From contig WHUZ01000074.1 of NCBI GenBank assembly GCA_015179045.1, positions 124,001 through 188,000 of the forward strand: DNA of 64,000 nucleotides. Reading direction: 5' to 3'. Under the pieces are notes generated by a model. It was not told the origin of the DNA, searched no databases, and worked only from the letters and a program-made list of their open reading frames with translations. Shown one piece after another: positions 32,288 through 44,392 of this stretch; position 1 is the first letter of the stretch; every line of letters starts with the position of its first letter. The translations under genes and the position numbers were made by a program. Source of the DNA: Kalaharituber pfeilii. Its lineage: Eukaryota > Ascomycota > Pezizomycetes > Pezizales > Pezizaceae.

Positions 32288-35200
32288 TTAAAAAGGATTT
32301 ATCCATGTTCCTTTAACAGCCTTAACCGCATCTTCTAATGCAACGATCTTCAGTTTTAACTCCTTCTTATTTGGATCCGTTTCCTTTGCAGGATCACCCC
32401 CATAACCCTTTATCAAGTCCGCCACCACTGTATCCATATGTAGTTCGACCTTTTCTATAGCCAAAAGTGTGCGAGTTTTCATGAAAGTCTTCCACTCATT
32501 TTTCAGCCCCTTCTTCACATATTGATTGAGTCCCTGCAACTGTTGGCCTGCCAAAATCGTTTCGATAGTCTCAAACCTGTCGGCAATGCGGTTTACTTGC
32601 TTCACCAGGATGGCTTTGATTTCCGGTATCTGGTGGTATTTATATGCCATGATGCAATCTTTGACATTTTTGATTAACTTATCTGGGTCACCGGGGAGCA
32701 TCTTAGAGTACTTTGTAGATTGTATCATGCTTTTGTCCCCCCACATCTGCGGCAGTGGTGACAGTGTTGTTAGCTTTCATTCCTACTGAAAGGGGATAAC
32801 TTTCATAAACTATACGTACTAGCTCCTTTGCTGTATTGACCCCTTTTGCCAGGATGATAAATTCGTCTGCGTAGGAATTATGCATTCCAGGGAACCCAAG
32901 CCCCAGCAAGTGGATTGCAGCCCGAGGAACGGGCTCACCTGGGATGGTTATCGTGCTTCCCTCCCAATATGGCTTCATGTACTTGCATAGTCTTACAGAC
33001 TTAGGAAGGGCAGCGGCATTTGTAGTAGTTGTGGCAGCTAAGGTAGTGGTAGCAGTAGCCCTCACTGGGTTTTCCAATTTGGCTCCCCATCTGGTATCAA
33101 GGTCTTCCAAGAAGATGGGAACGAGCTGGAATTCAAGAACATGTTCTGTTGCAAATTGGACACTACCTTGATTCTTAAGCTTGTTTGGGACGAGACCAAA
33201 GCTGAAGTCGTTGCATAGAGCTGGGTTTATAGGCCCGTACGTCTTGATGGAGGGGATACTCTGTGCATGAAAGGTCATATCTTAGTAGGAAACCATACAG
33301 CAGCTATGCGAGTACAAAGAGTATATTAGAAGAGTGGACTTACCAGGACAATCGTACCAGAGGACTCATAGGCGGCTGATTTGAAAAGCATTTGTTGCTT
33401 GCCTTTGCCCCCACAGAAAGTGATCTTCTTCACTGTGCGTTTCTCATAAAAGTTGAGATGTCCAGGGTCGGTGTCGAACGATCGCCTTGACACAAGATCT
33501 GGATCATTCACTTCATCATCATCCCACCCACTGATGCTTTCACAGGCAGTGCTAGATGTGACAGGAGGATTAGGGCAGTACAAGCAATTCACAGGAATGC
33601 GGATCACTGGACCAAACGTTGAGCGTTTCCCAAGAGAGTGAAACTCGGAGGATGCGTTGTATCCCGCCACAGCTGTATCCTCATTATAGTCACCCATTTC
33701 ATATCGGCCAAACATGTGACCGTTCCCATTAAGAGCGTTAGATAGGTCCCGTTTTGTGTGAACCGGGCAAGTGTTACCCTGTACCAACTTCTTTGGCTTC
33801 ATAGAGGCGATGGGGAACGTGCGTCCGTTCCAGCTTCCAAACGCAGAGGGAACTTCCAGCTTTGCCATGAGATCTGCGCCTACATCAATTCCGTATTGGA
33901 AGGGGCAAGTGTTGGGATCATTAGAAATCTCCGCGCTAGCATACATGCGCATCCATCCATCCGCAACTAACTCTACCTTGGCACCATCGACTTTCCACAT
34001 CTTGTCAAAGTCTATTCCGAAGATAAACGTCGGCTTCAAATGCGCGGTGAGTTGCCCTTCCGCCTTCACTGAGTAATCGAAAGTTGGCGGACGTAGACCT
34101 TTGAGAGTCATTTCCCTTGAAGGTGCGGTCAATGCTTTAGGGTCATATTGAGAGGAGGGGTTTGGGTATGTTTGCTGGATATCCCATGATGCAATATCCA
34201 CGCGTGACTCAAGGTGACCGTGGAGGGCGACATCTGCCTCTGCGCTGGCAAATAACTTAAAGTTCGGTCCCACGGTGAGGATCTTAGGGATGCTAAATGT
34301 GGCACCTGGGAAGTTATCTAGGCCAAATATCTCAAAGTCCCCAGTCTTGTATGTTGCCTTACCCACGGCATCCAGTGTGAATATTGCCGATACCTCGCCT
34401 TTATTTTTAAAGTACAAGTATGACTGGCTGAGGTCTGGCGGGAAGGTCAGGGTCGTTATGATTGTGAGGCCGAAGCTTGTTGCAACCTTAACATTTGCCG
34501 TGGCGCGCGCATCGAGTGTTGCAGTGACCTCCACGCCTCCGATCATGCACGGCCCCCATTTCTCCTGTAGCAGTATTGCAGTGAAGGATTGGTCAATGTC
34601 GTGGGTGAACTGAGGACTGATGTCCCCACTGAGGAGGTTACGAAGCCAATCGATAATATCAGAGCCAAACCAACGCTTGTGAAGCTCCTCTTTGCTGAGA
34701 GCGCCAAAGTGGACGTCGTCGCGCCATTCATCCTCCAGCCATCGCTTATGGCTACCGTTTGTGTCCGTAAGGGAGCGCTTGCGCTTGGAGCTTGCAGCTT
34801 TCTCCACGATTGTGTCCCAGTAGCCCTAGTTGGTCGTTCTCTACGTCAGTAAACGATACGCAGATTGAAAATACGCCTGCTATCTGCCAAAGACTCACTA
34901 TTTCATTGCTGTAGTCAATCCTCATCTGGGTCTCTCCAAAGTCGCGCGGGACGCGCCTCCATTCAAAGTCGAAGGTGAGATCATGCACCACCGGTTTGTA
35001 GCCAAAGCCTCTTCTGTCCAGATGCGAAGGCAGCGTCTGGTTCTTTGATACTTCGAGTGACTTCACAACCGCGTACTTGCTCGGCCCGCATCCTTTCGGC
35101 AGCCCCACAATTGTTCCTGCCGCGCCATGGCCAAGGTAGATCTTATCACAGTTGCTCTCGTTAGACATGTCTGTGCAAATCATCTGAACCGTAGATTCCC

Positions 35201-38200
35201 CATCTGGGTCGCTGCTGGCTTTTTGGCAGTTGAAGAGTTCCCAGTGGGAACCGTCGCGCTTGTCGAGGCTAATCTGTATCTCCTCAGGTGACGTGAGCAC
35301 CCAAAATCCAAAAGTGGCCTCATCAGGGTCATCGCTAACAGCAGTATCCTCGCCACCATCGCCCCATGTATTATCTATTTGCAGGTCAAACTCAACGGCA
35401 TCATCTGCCTCAGGAGCGTTTGGAAACAGATTACCCAGTGGAACGGGCGGGAAAAGTGGTTCGCCTTCCGCGGCGTCGCAGCAGAATACTCTCTTCCGTT
35501 CCAGGCGCGGAAAACATGACTGCCCACCGCCGTGCTTATCTTGGGTCAGCTGGACTTGATGGCCCACATCGCAATGGTTGTCGAAACAGGAACCTGGCTT
35601 GCCGTACCAGTTGCAATTTTTTCCATCTTTTCATTGCCCCGCGTGAGCAGCAGTAACGATACTCTAGCTCAATGTCGGCAGCATTGAGAATTTCAGCAAG
35701 AACCTGACCAAAGAGACCACCCAGGCGGGCAATGTCGGCGAATGTCGACAGGAATGTTCCGGAAAACGTCTTTCTCTATCTATCAGCGTACTGCAATATA
35801 TGTGCAATAATTCGGGGATTCTTCTTACCATCAGCTCGTCACCCTCATTACACGAACCTCCTGCACTTGTCCAATAGCATCCAGTGTTCTTGCCTGCAGG
35901 GACATCGCAGCAATAAAACTTATGCCCATTCTCGCAATATTTTGTGTCACCCCATCTATTCATCTGCAGCGCCACCTCCCCCTCGTGGCATTGTCCATTG
36001 CAATCTGGCGGCTTGCCACGCCACCTGCACGTGTCGGGATTAGGAGCAGAGGTAATGGGGCAGCAAAGCGTACTATCTCTCTGTGTTGAGTGTCGTGTAA
36101 CCCTTTTAGCCCCACCGCATGGTTGTTTGGTGACCATGATGAAACCCGGTTTGCAGGATCCACCACAACCGGTCACATAGCAGTCTTGGGCTGTTACATC
36201 ATGCCAATAGGAGGCGTCCTTGGATGTTGTTAAGAACACGTTCAGCGGTTGAGGGTCAAGAATTGCTTTGAGAGCTGAAAGGTCAGGTGTATCTTGGTCC
36301 ACCTATACAATTCAGAGACACAATGGTTAAACCGCTATTAGATTCGCCAAATGATAAAATAGGTGGGGGTACGCACCGACCAAATCAGTAAACCCCCCAG
36401 CCCGAGAGCATTAGCGAACTTGATTTTCGCCTTGAAAGTTTCCTCGTCGTCCTGTTTGACAAGCAAAATGTCAGCAAGGACATACTGGCAATTTCCCGAG
36501 TGGTGACAACGAACATATGAGACCCACTGGTCCTGATTCCAGACGATGTACTTCACTTGGCTCTTCTTGTCATAAAATGGGGTCAGGTTATGCTCTTTGA
36601 TGATGTGCATGATTTCTTTGTATGAGAGTGTCCCTGAGTTGGCCGTGCACTGGTGATCACACTGATTAGCCTTCGAGAACTATGGAAATCGAGGGGCAAT
36701 CTTAAGAACGAACCCCTCCTGGTGCTGCCTCTCCCTTGAAATTACATCCAGGTTTGTAGCACGCTGGGTCTGACAGCTGGAACGATCGTCCGTAAAACCC
36801 AATTCCGATGTTCAACTTTTCAGGATCAACATCATTCCTCCACATCAGATCCAGCGCGAGCTTGATCTCGGTCAAATTAGTATGCGCAAGCACGTGGTTC
36901 CCAACGGGATTCGTGGAATCCCATGTGCCATGGAGACTAGATTGACGGAAATAATGTTAATACTGCTGACACGTCTCAACGCTTGAGGTGCTGGAGATAC
37001 TCACTCGTAACTCATCACATTCACAAAGTCAACATGGTCGATAGCTTTCAGATCAAAGTGTCGAAGATACCAGTAGCTTGTTGGAACTGTGAACGACACA
37101 ATGTACTTGAGTGGTTCGTTGGCAATGGCCTTCCGCAGTTCTTTCAGCAGCTTTGTAAAGTTGACTCCGTCTTCTGGTTTTCCTCCTCTATCTGCAGCTC
37201 CAGGGTATTCCTATGGCCCTTTTGGTCAGCCCTGACTGTGATATTTTATATGGCACAGCTGCAATATAGGACCTGTTATATCACACATACCCAATCAAAA
37301 TCCACTCCATCAAAGGCGAACTGCCTCAGAAAGCTCAACAAATTTGCGATGAATCTAGCCCTATTTTGTCGAGTGCTAACCACGTCACTGAACACTCGTT
37401 GCGTCAGTCCGGGATCGTTAAACGTCCATCCACCTAGGGCAATGACGCATTTGAGGCCGCTGTTGCGCTTCTTCAAATCGGTTAATTTATTGAAGAGGTC
37501 AAAAGCCAAGTTGTCCATTGGTACAATATTGAAGTCCCCTGGGGAGATGTACCCGAACGAGAAATACAAATGGGTGAGAGCGCCAACGGGTATGTCTTTG
37601 AAGTCCTATTGCAATTTTTAGAGTTTAGCAGGTACATTGATGTACACCCGGTTGGTACTCGAACGACATTCGGAACCAGAAATACATACCATTCCAGTGC
37701 ATTTTCGATCGTGAGCCCATGCTTCGTAGTACCCAATGACCTTCTTCTGCACGTTACTCCCCGACTTTCCTGAGCGCGGTTGCTCGCAGTTACTCTGACA
37801 ACCCTCTTCGCTGCTGTTGCCTTTTGTACAAAATTCTGCTGTCATCCCACAAAACCCGTACTGACTGCAGCACACATTCAGGGGACATTCTTTGCCTGGC
37901 GGGTCCGCATACCTGCCACACTCGGCATGGGCATCGCAATTCGACCAGCATACATCGTTGGGGGACTGTCCATTTGTACCGCATGCTTCGGGGCCATAGT
38001 TACAGTAGCCTGTGATTTTCGAGCAGCAGGCACCTAAGGGTATCGCGTCAGAGTTTGTTACTATCATAATGGCTAGGCGAGAACAGGTAGGAACCACTTT
38101 GCTCGCGTGCTAGCAGCAAGGATTCATACCATTGGAACAAGGTTTTGTTTCAGAGCAGCTATAGTCCTCATTGGTGACTTGTCTTGACGCAAGTCTGTGC

Positions 38201-38592
38201 AGAGGACACGACGGTGCAAAATTGGGAGCACGGCGTTTCACTGAATAATCATAGGGACTAAACAAAGCAGGAATTATTTCAGCAAACCATTTAAGCAACC
38301 CTCCATATATCACTTGCCTGATCTGTCAATGTAATACCCAAGACGGAAACTCAGGAGGAAATCTTAACGACAATAAATTCCGGAGGGTTTTCACTAACGA
38401 CACATGTTCATCCCAACAAAGCAAGCCCTGCTCAAACAGCTCCGCAAGCCCCGCTGCAGAAACATTGCCATGCGGACGCCCAGTAGGATGCGCAAGAGTG
38501 GAAGGGCAGAAAAACAGCAAAGAGAGTGCAGCAAGGGGTATCCAAAAATCTCCTGGCGGTCGCCCTCGGAAAGGGTTGGGTTTCATGGTCAT
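32288..38592 (-). pseudogene. Subgroup C (killer-toxin alpha-like) GH18 chitinase, two apparent frameshifts
   Basis: A multi-exon gene. Exons I can place by GT-AG and frame: about 38257-38130, 38033-37690, 37605-37291, 37210-37005, 36936-36714, 36679-36515, 36451-36377, 36302-35829, 35775-34899, 34825-33344, 33260-32288; exon 1 starts at the ATG at 38592 and its end is uncertain. Order: signal peptide (hydrophobic FWIPLAALSLLFF), chitin-binding type 1 Cys modules (CSETKPCSNGACC, ECPLNVCCSQYGFCG), GH18 barrel with KVIGYYEAW, LYFSFGYI, ALGGWTF and the catalytic DGVDFDWE, whose Glu lies in the next exon, then FYGRSF and GLGGLLIWS. A long C-terminal region typical of subgroup C follows (PKGCGPSKYAVVKSL, FGETQMRIDYSNE). 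It hydrolyses chitin at or outside the wall. Frameshifts: one extra A in a run at 35617-35622 and one extra G in a run at 32737-32742, so either a decaying gene or consensus errors. No LysM repeat seen in this copy. Confidence 0.82.
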
Positions 38593-39354
38593 CGGTAGTG
38601 GATGTCCCAAGGTCTTGTGAGTTGTGATGATGAAAAGATTTAGATAGATTGAAAGATTTACCACAATGATGGCCACTTGTCTGTTCGAGAGTGACAGCGG
38701 AGTCTGCTTTATGAGGGGATTCCCTCTTTGCTGTTGCGATGCGACAGCGCGGCGGGTGGCCATTAGGAGGTGCTCCAAAAGATTGCTCATACTGGTAAGT
38801 AAATCAGGAAAGGGTACCTCCATTAGGGTCGTTTGAGATGATTACCTCCCAGCAGCCTGCAGCTTGCCTCGTAATCGAAACATGAACTTTTGGATATCTC
38901 GCAGTACCAACATTTGACACCGTTAGCTCGGGAGATAAATATGCGAACTCGACGAAATTTGGTATGTCCAAAACGAACGATATAACACTAAATGTGCCCC
39001 ACCTGCACAGACTCATTAAACCGCTAGTATTATGTCCACAAATGCATGTCCGCATAATAGTGACCGCCCTGCTGCCAATCGTGAGGCAAAAATTCTTGCC
39101 TTGAAGCTCCAAGGATCTGGCATGCCTACATCAAGCTTAGATACATGTTCATCAGTCCAAGATCGTGTCGAAAATCGTGTCCACCACCACTCAAGTGAGC
39201 TATCAATCAAATCTGAACCTATCCCACCTTTGATCGATCAGTTCTCTATGTCAATAAAGAAATCTGGGAACTTGTCGCCATCCGGTTCAATTTCAGGCCC
39301 ACATTTTCCCGAGATTGTGTTAAACGCCTATGCAAGATAAGCGAGACTCCAAGC
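38593..39354. promoter_or_regulatory. Upstream region of the chitinase gene
   Basis: No convincing gene. Open frames here (38804-39210, minus) have no recognised domain. This is the chitinase-proximal part of the divergent intergenic space shared with the LysM gene. Confidence 0.35.
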
Positions 39355-39406
39355 TTTTTTTTTTTTTTTTTTTTTTAATGCTTGGAGTCCTGCGGGCTAT
39401 GGCGAG
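39355..39406 (-). mobile_element. Aberrant family A micro-insertion with inverted target copy
   Basis: Duplication GACTCCAAGC / GACTGCAAGC (39345-39354, 39407-39416). The sense strand has CCTCGCCATAGCCCGCAG and an A tail, but the hairpin 3' arm and TAATGA box are replaced by GACTCCAAGC, an inverted copy of the target, giving a perfect 10-bp inverted repeat across the T run. Confidence 0.75.
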
Positions 39407-39694
39407 GACTGCAAGCATTGATTGCGTGAGCCGAATCTAGATTGACGGCTCACTCTTCTGCCCAGTCCTCGATGAGGTACATGTATATATTCGTTCGTGT
39501 TCTACGATGATTCCCGAGTCATTTCGTAATTTCATTTCACGAGTTGTCGACCAAAGTCAACTAGCATTGACACATAGTATAATTTTAATATTATGAATAT
39601 TACTTCTCTAACGAATACTTTGTCATTGTTCAACTTGATGCAATGTTCACCGTGTAGCGGCGTTCTGTAGAGAAAATTTTTTTCTTGTTGTATT

Positions 39695-39960
39695 TTATAT
39701 TTTTAAAATCATTACTTGTATGCAGCCATGCTAGGCGATGGCGACAGCGATGGAGTGGCGACATGAAAAAAGAATAGAAATGATAAGTGCAAATCACTCT
39801 GCGCTCCCCAACGTAACGCCTCGGCGTTAGCGCCTACAAACTCCCAGAGCCTGTCCACCTCTCCCTCCTTAGCCTTGATACTAACAATCTTTGAGTTCCT
39901 TCCACATTGAGTGGCCTGGTCCACCCCAATCCCTGTATCCCTCCACCCAGTTTGTCGTCT
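39695..39960 (-). mobile_element. Degenerate LINE C-terminal remnant
   Basis: Weak family A-like tail (AAAATCATTACTTGTATGC ... GGCGATGGCGA) followed on the minus strand by coding-like sequence ending EVDRLWEFVGANAEALRWG, similar in character to a LINE ORF2 end. Old and poorly supported. Confidence 0.35.
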
Positions 39961-40002
39961 TCGTCGACCTGCCGTGACCCTGTCCGCCTTGCCTATGATG
40001 TT

Positions 40003-40065
40003 TTAATATCATGTAACCCTGCTTGCGCCCTGCCATGGCGAACATCTGCAAGCGGGGTTACGTGA

Positions 40066-40096
<31 letters not shown>

Positions 40097-40135
40097 AACC
40101 CACTTGCAGCTATTTGCCATGGCATGGCCTCCGGG
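40003..40135 (-). mobile_element. Older family B hairpin, split by another
   Basis: TTTTAATATCATGTAACCCTG and CTTGC (to 40026) join across the insert to CTTGCAGCTATTTGCCATGG (from 40103), together one minus-strand family B copy. Confidence 0.75.
40027..40097 (+). mobile_element. Family B micro-insertion nested in a family B copy
   Basis: The insert GCCCTGCCATGGCGAACATC...GCGGGGTTACGTGAT plus A tract lies between ACCCTGCTTGC and ACCCACTTGC, a diverged duplication of the older hairpin's own 3' arm. Confidence 0.8.
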
Positions 40136-40304
40136 CCGGATCCCTCAATGCTCGGAGGCAAGTTGCCTATCTTCTTCACCTAGCCCGGCCAGTGCCCCTT
40201 CCCCGTTAATATCCGTAGATCAATGTTCACTGGAAAACTGAACATCTCCCAATTTCAGACATTTAGAGAGATTGCGAATTGCGTTTAGAGTCAATCTTTC
40301 TCTC

Positions 40305-40505
40305 TCTTATTACTTAAATCTCGGACGGAGACATGGTTTTCAAATCTTCTCTTGGACGGAGACAGGTTATTCAGAACTTCTCTTCTCTTTCTCTACTTCC
40401 TTTTCTATATTTAAATCCCGGACGGAGACAGGGTTTTCAAATCTTTTCTTGGACGGAGACAGGTCACTCAGAACTTCTCTTTTCTTTCTCTATGTACTTC
40501 CTTTT
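40305..40505 (+). repeat. Tandem duplication in LINE-like 3' UTR
   Basis: Two units of about 100 bp sharing CGGACGGAGACA, TTTTCAAATCTTYTCTTGG and CAGAACTTCTCTTYTCTTTC, upstream of a family A tail. Confidence 0.7.
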
Positions 40506-40558
40506 CTTACATGTAATTAATCTCGCCATAGCCCCTAGGGCGGCACGCGAGCAATGAT

Positions 40559-40593
<35 letters not shown>
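40506..40593 (+). mobile_element. Family A LINE 3' end with hairpin and poly(A)
   Basis: CTCGCCATAGCCCCTAGGGC GGCACGCGAGCAATGATATT and about 31 A follow the tandem UTR repeats. The 5' limit was not found. Confidence 0.75.
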
Positions 40594-40594
<1 letters not shown>

Positions 40595-41066
40595 CAACAA
40601 GGGATGAGTTAAGACAACACGATCGTATTGTTGCGGCACAAGGGGAAGTAGCGGGAGTTAATCCAAGAAAAAGTGCTTTAAAGAAGCCAGCAACGGTGCT
40701 GGAGTACTCTAATACGTAATAGGAAAAGCGTTGATAAGCATGTCTCACTTTTGCGGGAGCCCCTGGAGAACGGAAGCGCGCAGTAGCGCCATCACTTACA
40801 ATTACACGTCTAATCAGAGATCTTCTCGAAGCGAGCGGACCCTTGCATGCATGCACCTACACCACCTTCTACAGTAGTCTAAGCGTAGGTTTTGGTCAAG
40901 CTGTGACAGCTCCTGTATGGCTAAAGCGCGGTGGTTGAAGCCGCAGGTGAAGAAATAACCGCAGGTTCATGAGGCCAGCCGAAAGAAATTCGGGCCAGGC
41001 TGGCCGGAGAACGGGTGGGTATTCAGGCCAGGCCATCTTCCTCAGGCCCTGTCACTGCCCCTGCTG

Positions 41067-41108
41067 GCCTTGCCATGGCGAGGAGCTGCGTCGCGGGGTC
41101 ACGTGACC

Positions 41109-41137
<29 letters not shown>
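41067..41137 (+). mobile_element. Family B hairpin micro-insertion
   Basis: Perfect 12-bp duplication CTGCCCCTGCTG (41055-41066, 41138-41149). The insert starts GCCTTGCCATGGCG; the loop differs but the GCGGGG arm is kept. Confidence 0.9.
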
Positions 41138-41140
<3 letters not shown>

Positions 41141-42080
41141 CCCCTGCTGCATTTATACGCTGTGATTTGGATAGCATCAAGTCTACTCCCCTGCCCACTC
41201 CAGGATGTCTCGCAGTGTGTCTTTGTCCTTGCTCTTCGGAGGGGTGGCCAGGTCCTGCATGCCCCCGGGCCACTTTCGCCTCCATGTGTCGCACCTAGTG
41301 AGCACGTGATCGGTAGTTTCCTCCTCCTCCCCGCACCACCGGCATTCCGGGCTGTCCGCCTTCCCGATTTCGAACTGCCACTTCCGTAATGACTTGCCGC
41401 CCAGGATGCCCGCCAGGGTTGCGATGTTGTGTCTTCCGAGTCTAGTTCGGGGTCGGTAGCTGAGTCCCAGTTGGTTTCTTTCGGTGGCGCGCTGTTGCGG
41501 AACCTCTCCGGACAGGCAGATTCTGCCTGCCGCTCCCGGACCTCATCAGACGATAAACTTTACGCCATGACACTGTGACACAGGTACCAACATTGTGGGG
41601 TAGGTAGATCAAATGTTGGTACTTGTTACCAGCATTTAGTGATGCAAAATGGAGGCTGGGCATAGTCCGTGCGAGAGGTCAGTGACCTGGTGTGGCAGCA
41701 GGGTATCCTCTCTTGAGAGGACAGTTTTGTAGGGAAAACAGCAGCGTTTCTCTTGGGGGCCTGGGTCAATAGCAATGTAGCCACAGCCTTTCAACCAAGG
41801 CATGCTATTACAGCACTAAATGCTGGTAACGAGTAGTATTACTTACTGTACCAATACAAGCTTCCATGTCACAACCAGCTTGGACCATTGTTTGAATTGC
41901 AGACACCAATTCCAATCACTTTAATTCATCCTAGATGGCTATTAGCTACATCAACCAAACCTACAGCATCAGCTGCCGGATCGTGATCATTGCAAACGGC
42001 TGGATTATTGACCCATGGCCAAACGGCACCAGCTGGATTATCAACTTCACATATTCTAGTGAGGTAATCTATGTTTTTTT

Positions 42081-42119
42081 GGTCCCTGCCATAGGCTTGT
42101 AGCTTGTATGCGGGGTTAT
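42081..42119 (+). mobile_element. Old family C hairpin within the MULE family
   Basis: CCCTGCCATAGGCTTGTAGC TTGTATGCGGGGTTATGCG then ACAAAA. A degraded copy is at the same place in MULE copy 1 (about 3275-3310). Confidence 0.65.
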
Positions 42120-42288
42120 GCGAACAAAATTATTTGAACAGAGCAATATCATGCCAATCTTTCTGGCAAAGAAGCAGAACGCTTTGCTTACTTTTAAGCC
42201 TGTAAAGCAGCGCAGCTCATCTAGCAGTTTCAAAATTGTCAGGTTTTGCAGGATATGCTGAAGCTTTTGCTACCTACACCTGCACCTC

Positions 42289-42345
42289 TTTTTTTTTTTT
42301 TTTTTGATATCGGTTATCGCATGCCGCTCTAAGGGCTATGACGAT
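42289..42345 (-). mobile_element. Family A hairpin micro-insertion in MULE copy 2
   Basis: Perfect duplication ACCTGCACCTC (42278-42288, 42346-42356). The sense strand starts ATCGTCATAGCCC. MULE copy 1 has the empty site ACATGCGCCTC near 3436. Confidence 0.9.
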
Positions 42346-43442
42346 ACCTGCACCTCAGTTGCATACCCTCAAAATGTTCCGCACTGCAAATGAATAAGCT
42401 CTTGTGCATCTGGAGTGGTGTACTCCAAATGTAACATTCTAAGAGCAAGAGACAGCGCAAGACGAAGCCTACTAGCAGTGTGACCGGAACTGATAAGCGA
42501 GTAATATCACAGAGTGAGGTACAGGAAACCCAAGATTTCATTTTTGTTTCTTCATCTGCTCATTAATTCAGATCTATTTTTCCATTTTTCATTTTATACT
42601 TAATTCAGTAATCATGCATTCAAACTAGTAGATCACAGCATGGGCCGATATTTGGTAGCCAGTGGGCCGGTACGCACTTACGTCACTAGTCCACTTTAGA
42701 CCCTGTCTTGCCATATGCCTGTACCAACAATTGATCATACCTACCCTACAATGTTGGTACCTGAGTCACAGTGTCATGGCGTAGAATTTATCGTCTGATG
42801 AGGTCCGGGAGCGGCTGGCAGAATCTGCCTGCCAGTGTCCGGAGAGGTTCCGGCGCTGTTGTTTCGCCGACTGTCGTATCCCGTCTTCCGTTATGGTCTC
42901 GTCTTGGTAGGGGAGGCATGTGCCGATTTTCGCGGCTGTGTCCGTCCCTTGTTGCTTGTACACGCTCAGTGTGCGGATGCAAAACTCCCAGCCTGGCGAC
43001 TCCTCACTTTGTGCAAAAGTCATCATAATTTTCCAATCACAGCGCTCCATCCCCTACCTGAGGCATGGATAATTATCTGTACGTTTCTATGTACGGTGTA
43101 TCTTATATTTCTCCAGAATAAAGGTGATGATGGTTCGCTACAAATCCAGTAAGGGTATGGCACGGCAAGGCTAACTTCCGAGAACCTCAACCAATTATAG
43201 AAAATATATCGCTGCAGACTACGCCCCAAAAAGGAGGGCTCCTTGGCAGTTCCCTCTGTAATATTTCGTGAATAGTAAGCGGCTGAGGCGGCGCTAAGTG
43301 TTCGCGGTTAGCTATAAACCGACATGAGTATTTTAATTTGGCGTCAAATTTGCTGAAGCGCGCGTGTGGCGCCGGGTGGTTACTACAAGGATGGCCTAAA
43401 TGTGAGTTGAAAGGAGTTGAAAATCATGATGGGGGCAAGGAT

Positions 43443-43502
43443 TTTTTTTTTTATTTTTTATTTCACGTGACCCCGCTTGTAGCTGTTCGCCATGGCAGGG
43501 CA
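43443..43502 (-). mobile_element. Family B hairpin micro-insertion
   Basis: Perfect duplication GGGGCAAGGAT (43432-43442, 43503-43513). The sense strand starts TGCCCTGCCATGG. Confidence 0.9.
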
Positions 43503-43646
43503 GGGGCAAGGATATAATCACAACTCCTATCCGAAGGGCAATAATTGGAGGTTTGTGTCTGGAATGGCAAGGGTTCAGATATGCCAGAGCACCCCCTGTG
43601 CCTGAATATCTTGCAAGAAGAGCTGAAGCTCTAAAATATATGTGTA

Positions 43647-44390
43647 CAGTCCGACCTTGCTATAATGAATACGCAAAATCTGGCCCTTTGTTTTCACTAT
43701 AGCAAGGTTTTCAGTATAGAAAACTGTGGCAAATTAGTCATATAGTCTTGGCAGCTGAGTTCGGAGTCTTCAATACTAATTAACCTGTATTTTTTTTTTT
43801 TTTTTTTTTTATGTCATTACTCGCATGCCGCCTTTATTGACTTACTAGTAATGGAAATAGCTACATGAAGAAATCAATTTGAATGGGACAATGGTGGTAG
43901 TGATGAATAGGAATGGAAATAGAAATGTAAGGAGCAGTGGTAGTGGGAGAAGAATATAAATTAGAAGTAAATCAGGAGTCGATTGAGATTCATAGGATGC
44001 CAACAGTGAAGATGTCTACTAGCAACCGGTGAGCATTCATACCAACAACATACGTGGAAGGAACAGGCACTCACAACTTGGTTTAAACCAACTCTAGCAC
44101 TTAGTGACATAGTTGCTGTTTGCTGGGCTGCTCGAGAATTACTGGTGCGCAGGAGGCAAGGCAGTGGCAGGGGGGTTTCAATGGATATCATCAGCTACTT
44201 TTCATTATAGCAAGAACAATTTGTATGTAGATAAAAATAACTTCCTAGAGTATTTTTTTCATTACACTATTTGGTACGATTTCATTATAGCAAGGTCACA
44301 TTGCATGGGAATGGACAATCCAAGAGCACGGTGTATTCATAATAGCAAGGTTTTCACTATAGCGGGGTTCACTATAGCAAGGTCGGACTG
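43647..44390. mobile_element. Pogo-like MITE
   Basis: CAGTCCGACCTTGCTATAATG ... GCAAGGTCGGACTG with TA on both sides (43645-43646, 44391-44392). Internal repeats of the CTATAGCAAGG type are present. No intact transposase frame. A family A micro-insertion is nested at 43790. Related termini are at 12797/19822 and, more distantly, 55076. Confidence 0.88.
43790..43835 (-). mobile_element. Family A micro-insertion in pogo MITE
   Basis: T21, ATGTCATTACTCGCATGCCGCC on the plus strand; the sense 5' end lies near the apical loop. The duplication is not clear. Confidence 0.6.
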
Positions 44391-44392
44391 TA

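Larger units (their letters stand above)
41498..42852. mobile_element. Non-autonomous Mutator-like element, copy 2
   Basis: Same termini and about 130-bp TIRs as copy 1 (2476-4023). Perfect 9-bp duplication GCGCTGTTG (41489-41497, 42853-42861). It lacks the LINE and family B insertions of copy 1 but has its own family A micro-insertion (42289-42345), absent from copy 1. A family C hairpin (about 42081-42119) is shared with copy 1, so it predates the split. A 70-residue open frame (42329-42541, minus) is partly conserved between copies; its meaning is unknown. Confidence 0.9.
41150..43060 (-). mobile_element. Lineage A LINE remnant split by a MULE
   Basis: Minus-strand ORF2 end. Right part (about 42862-43000) reads DTAAKIGTCLPYQDETITEDG; left part (about 41190-41497) continues ATERNQLGLSYRP, LAGILGGKSLRKW and the zinc finger SPECRWCGEEEETTDHVLTRC. 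The MULE at 41498-42852 sits exactly between, with a 9-bp duplication of the coding sequence. Confidence 0.85.
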
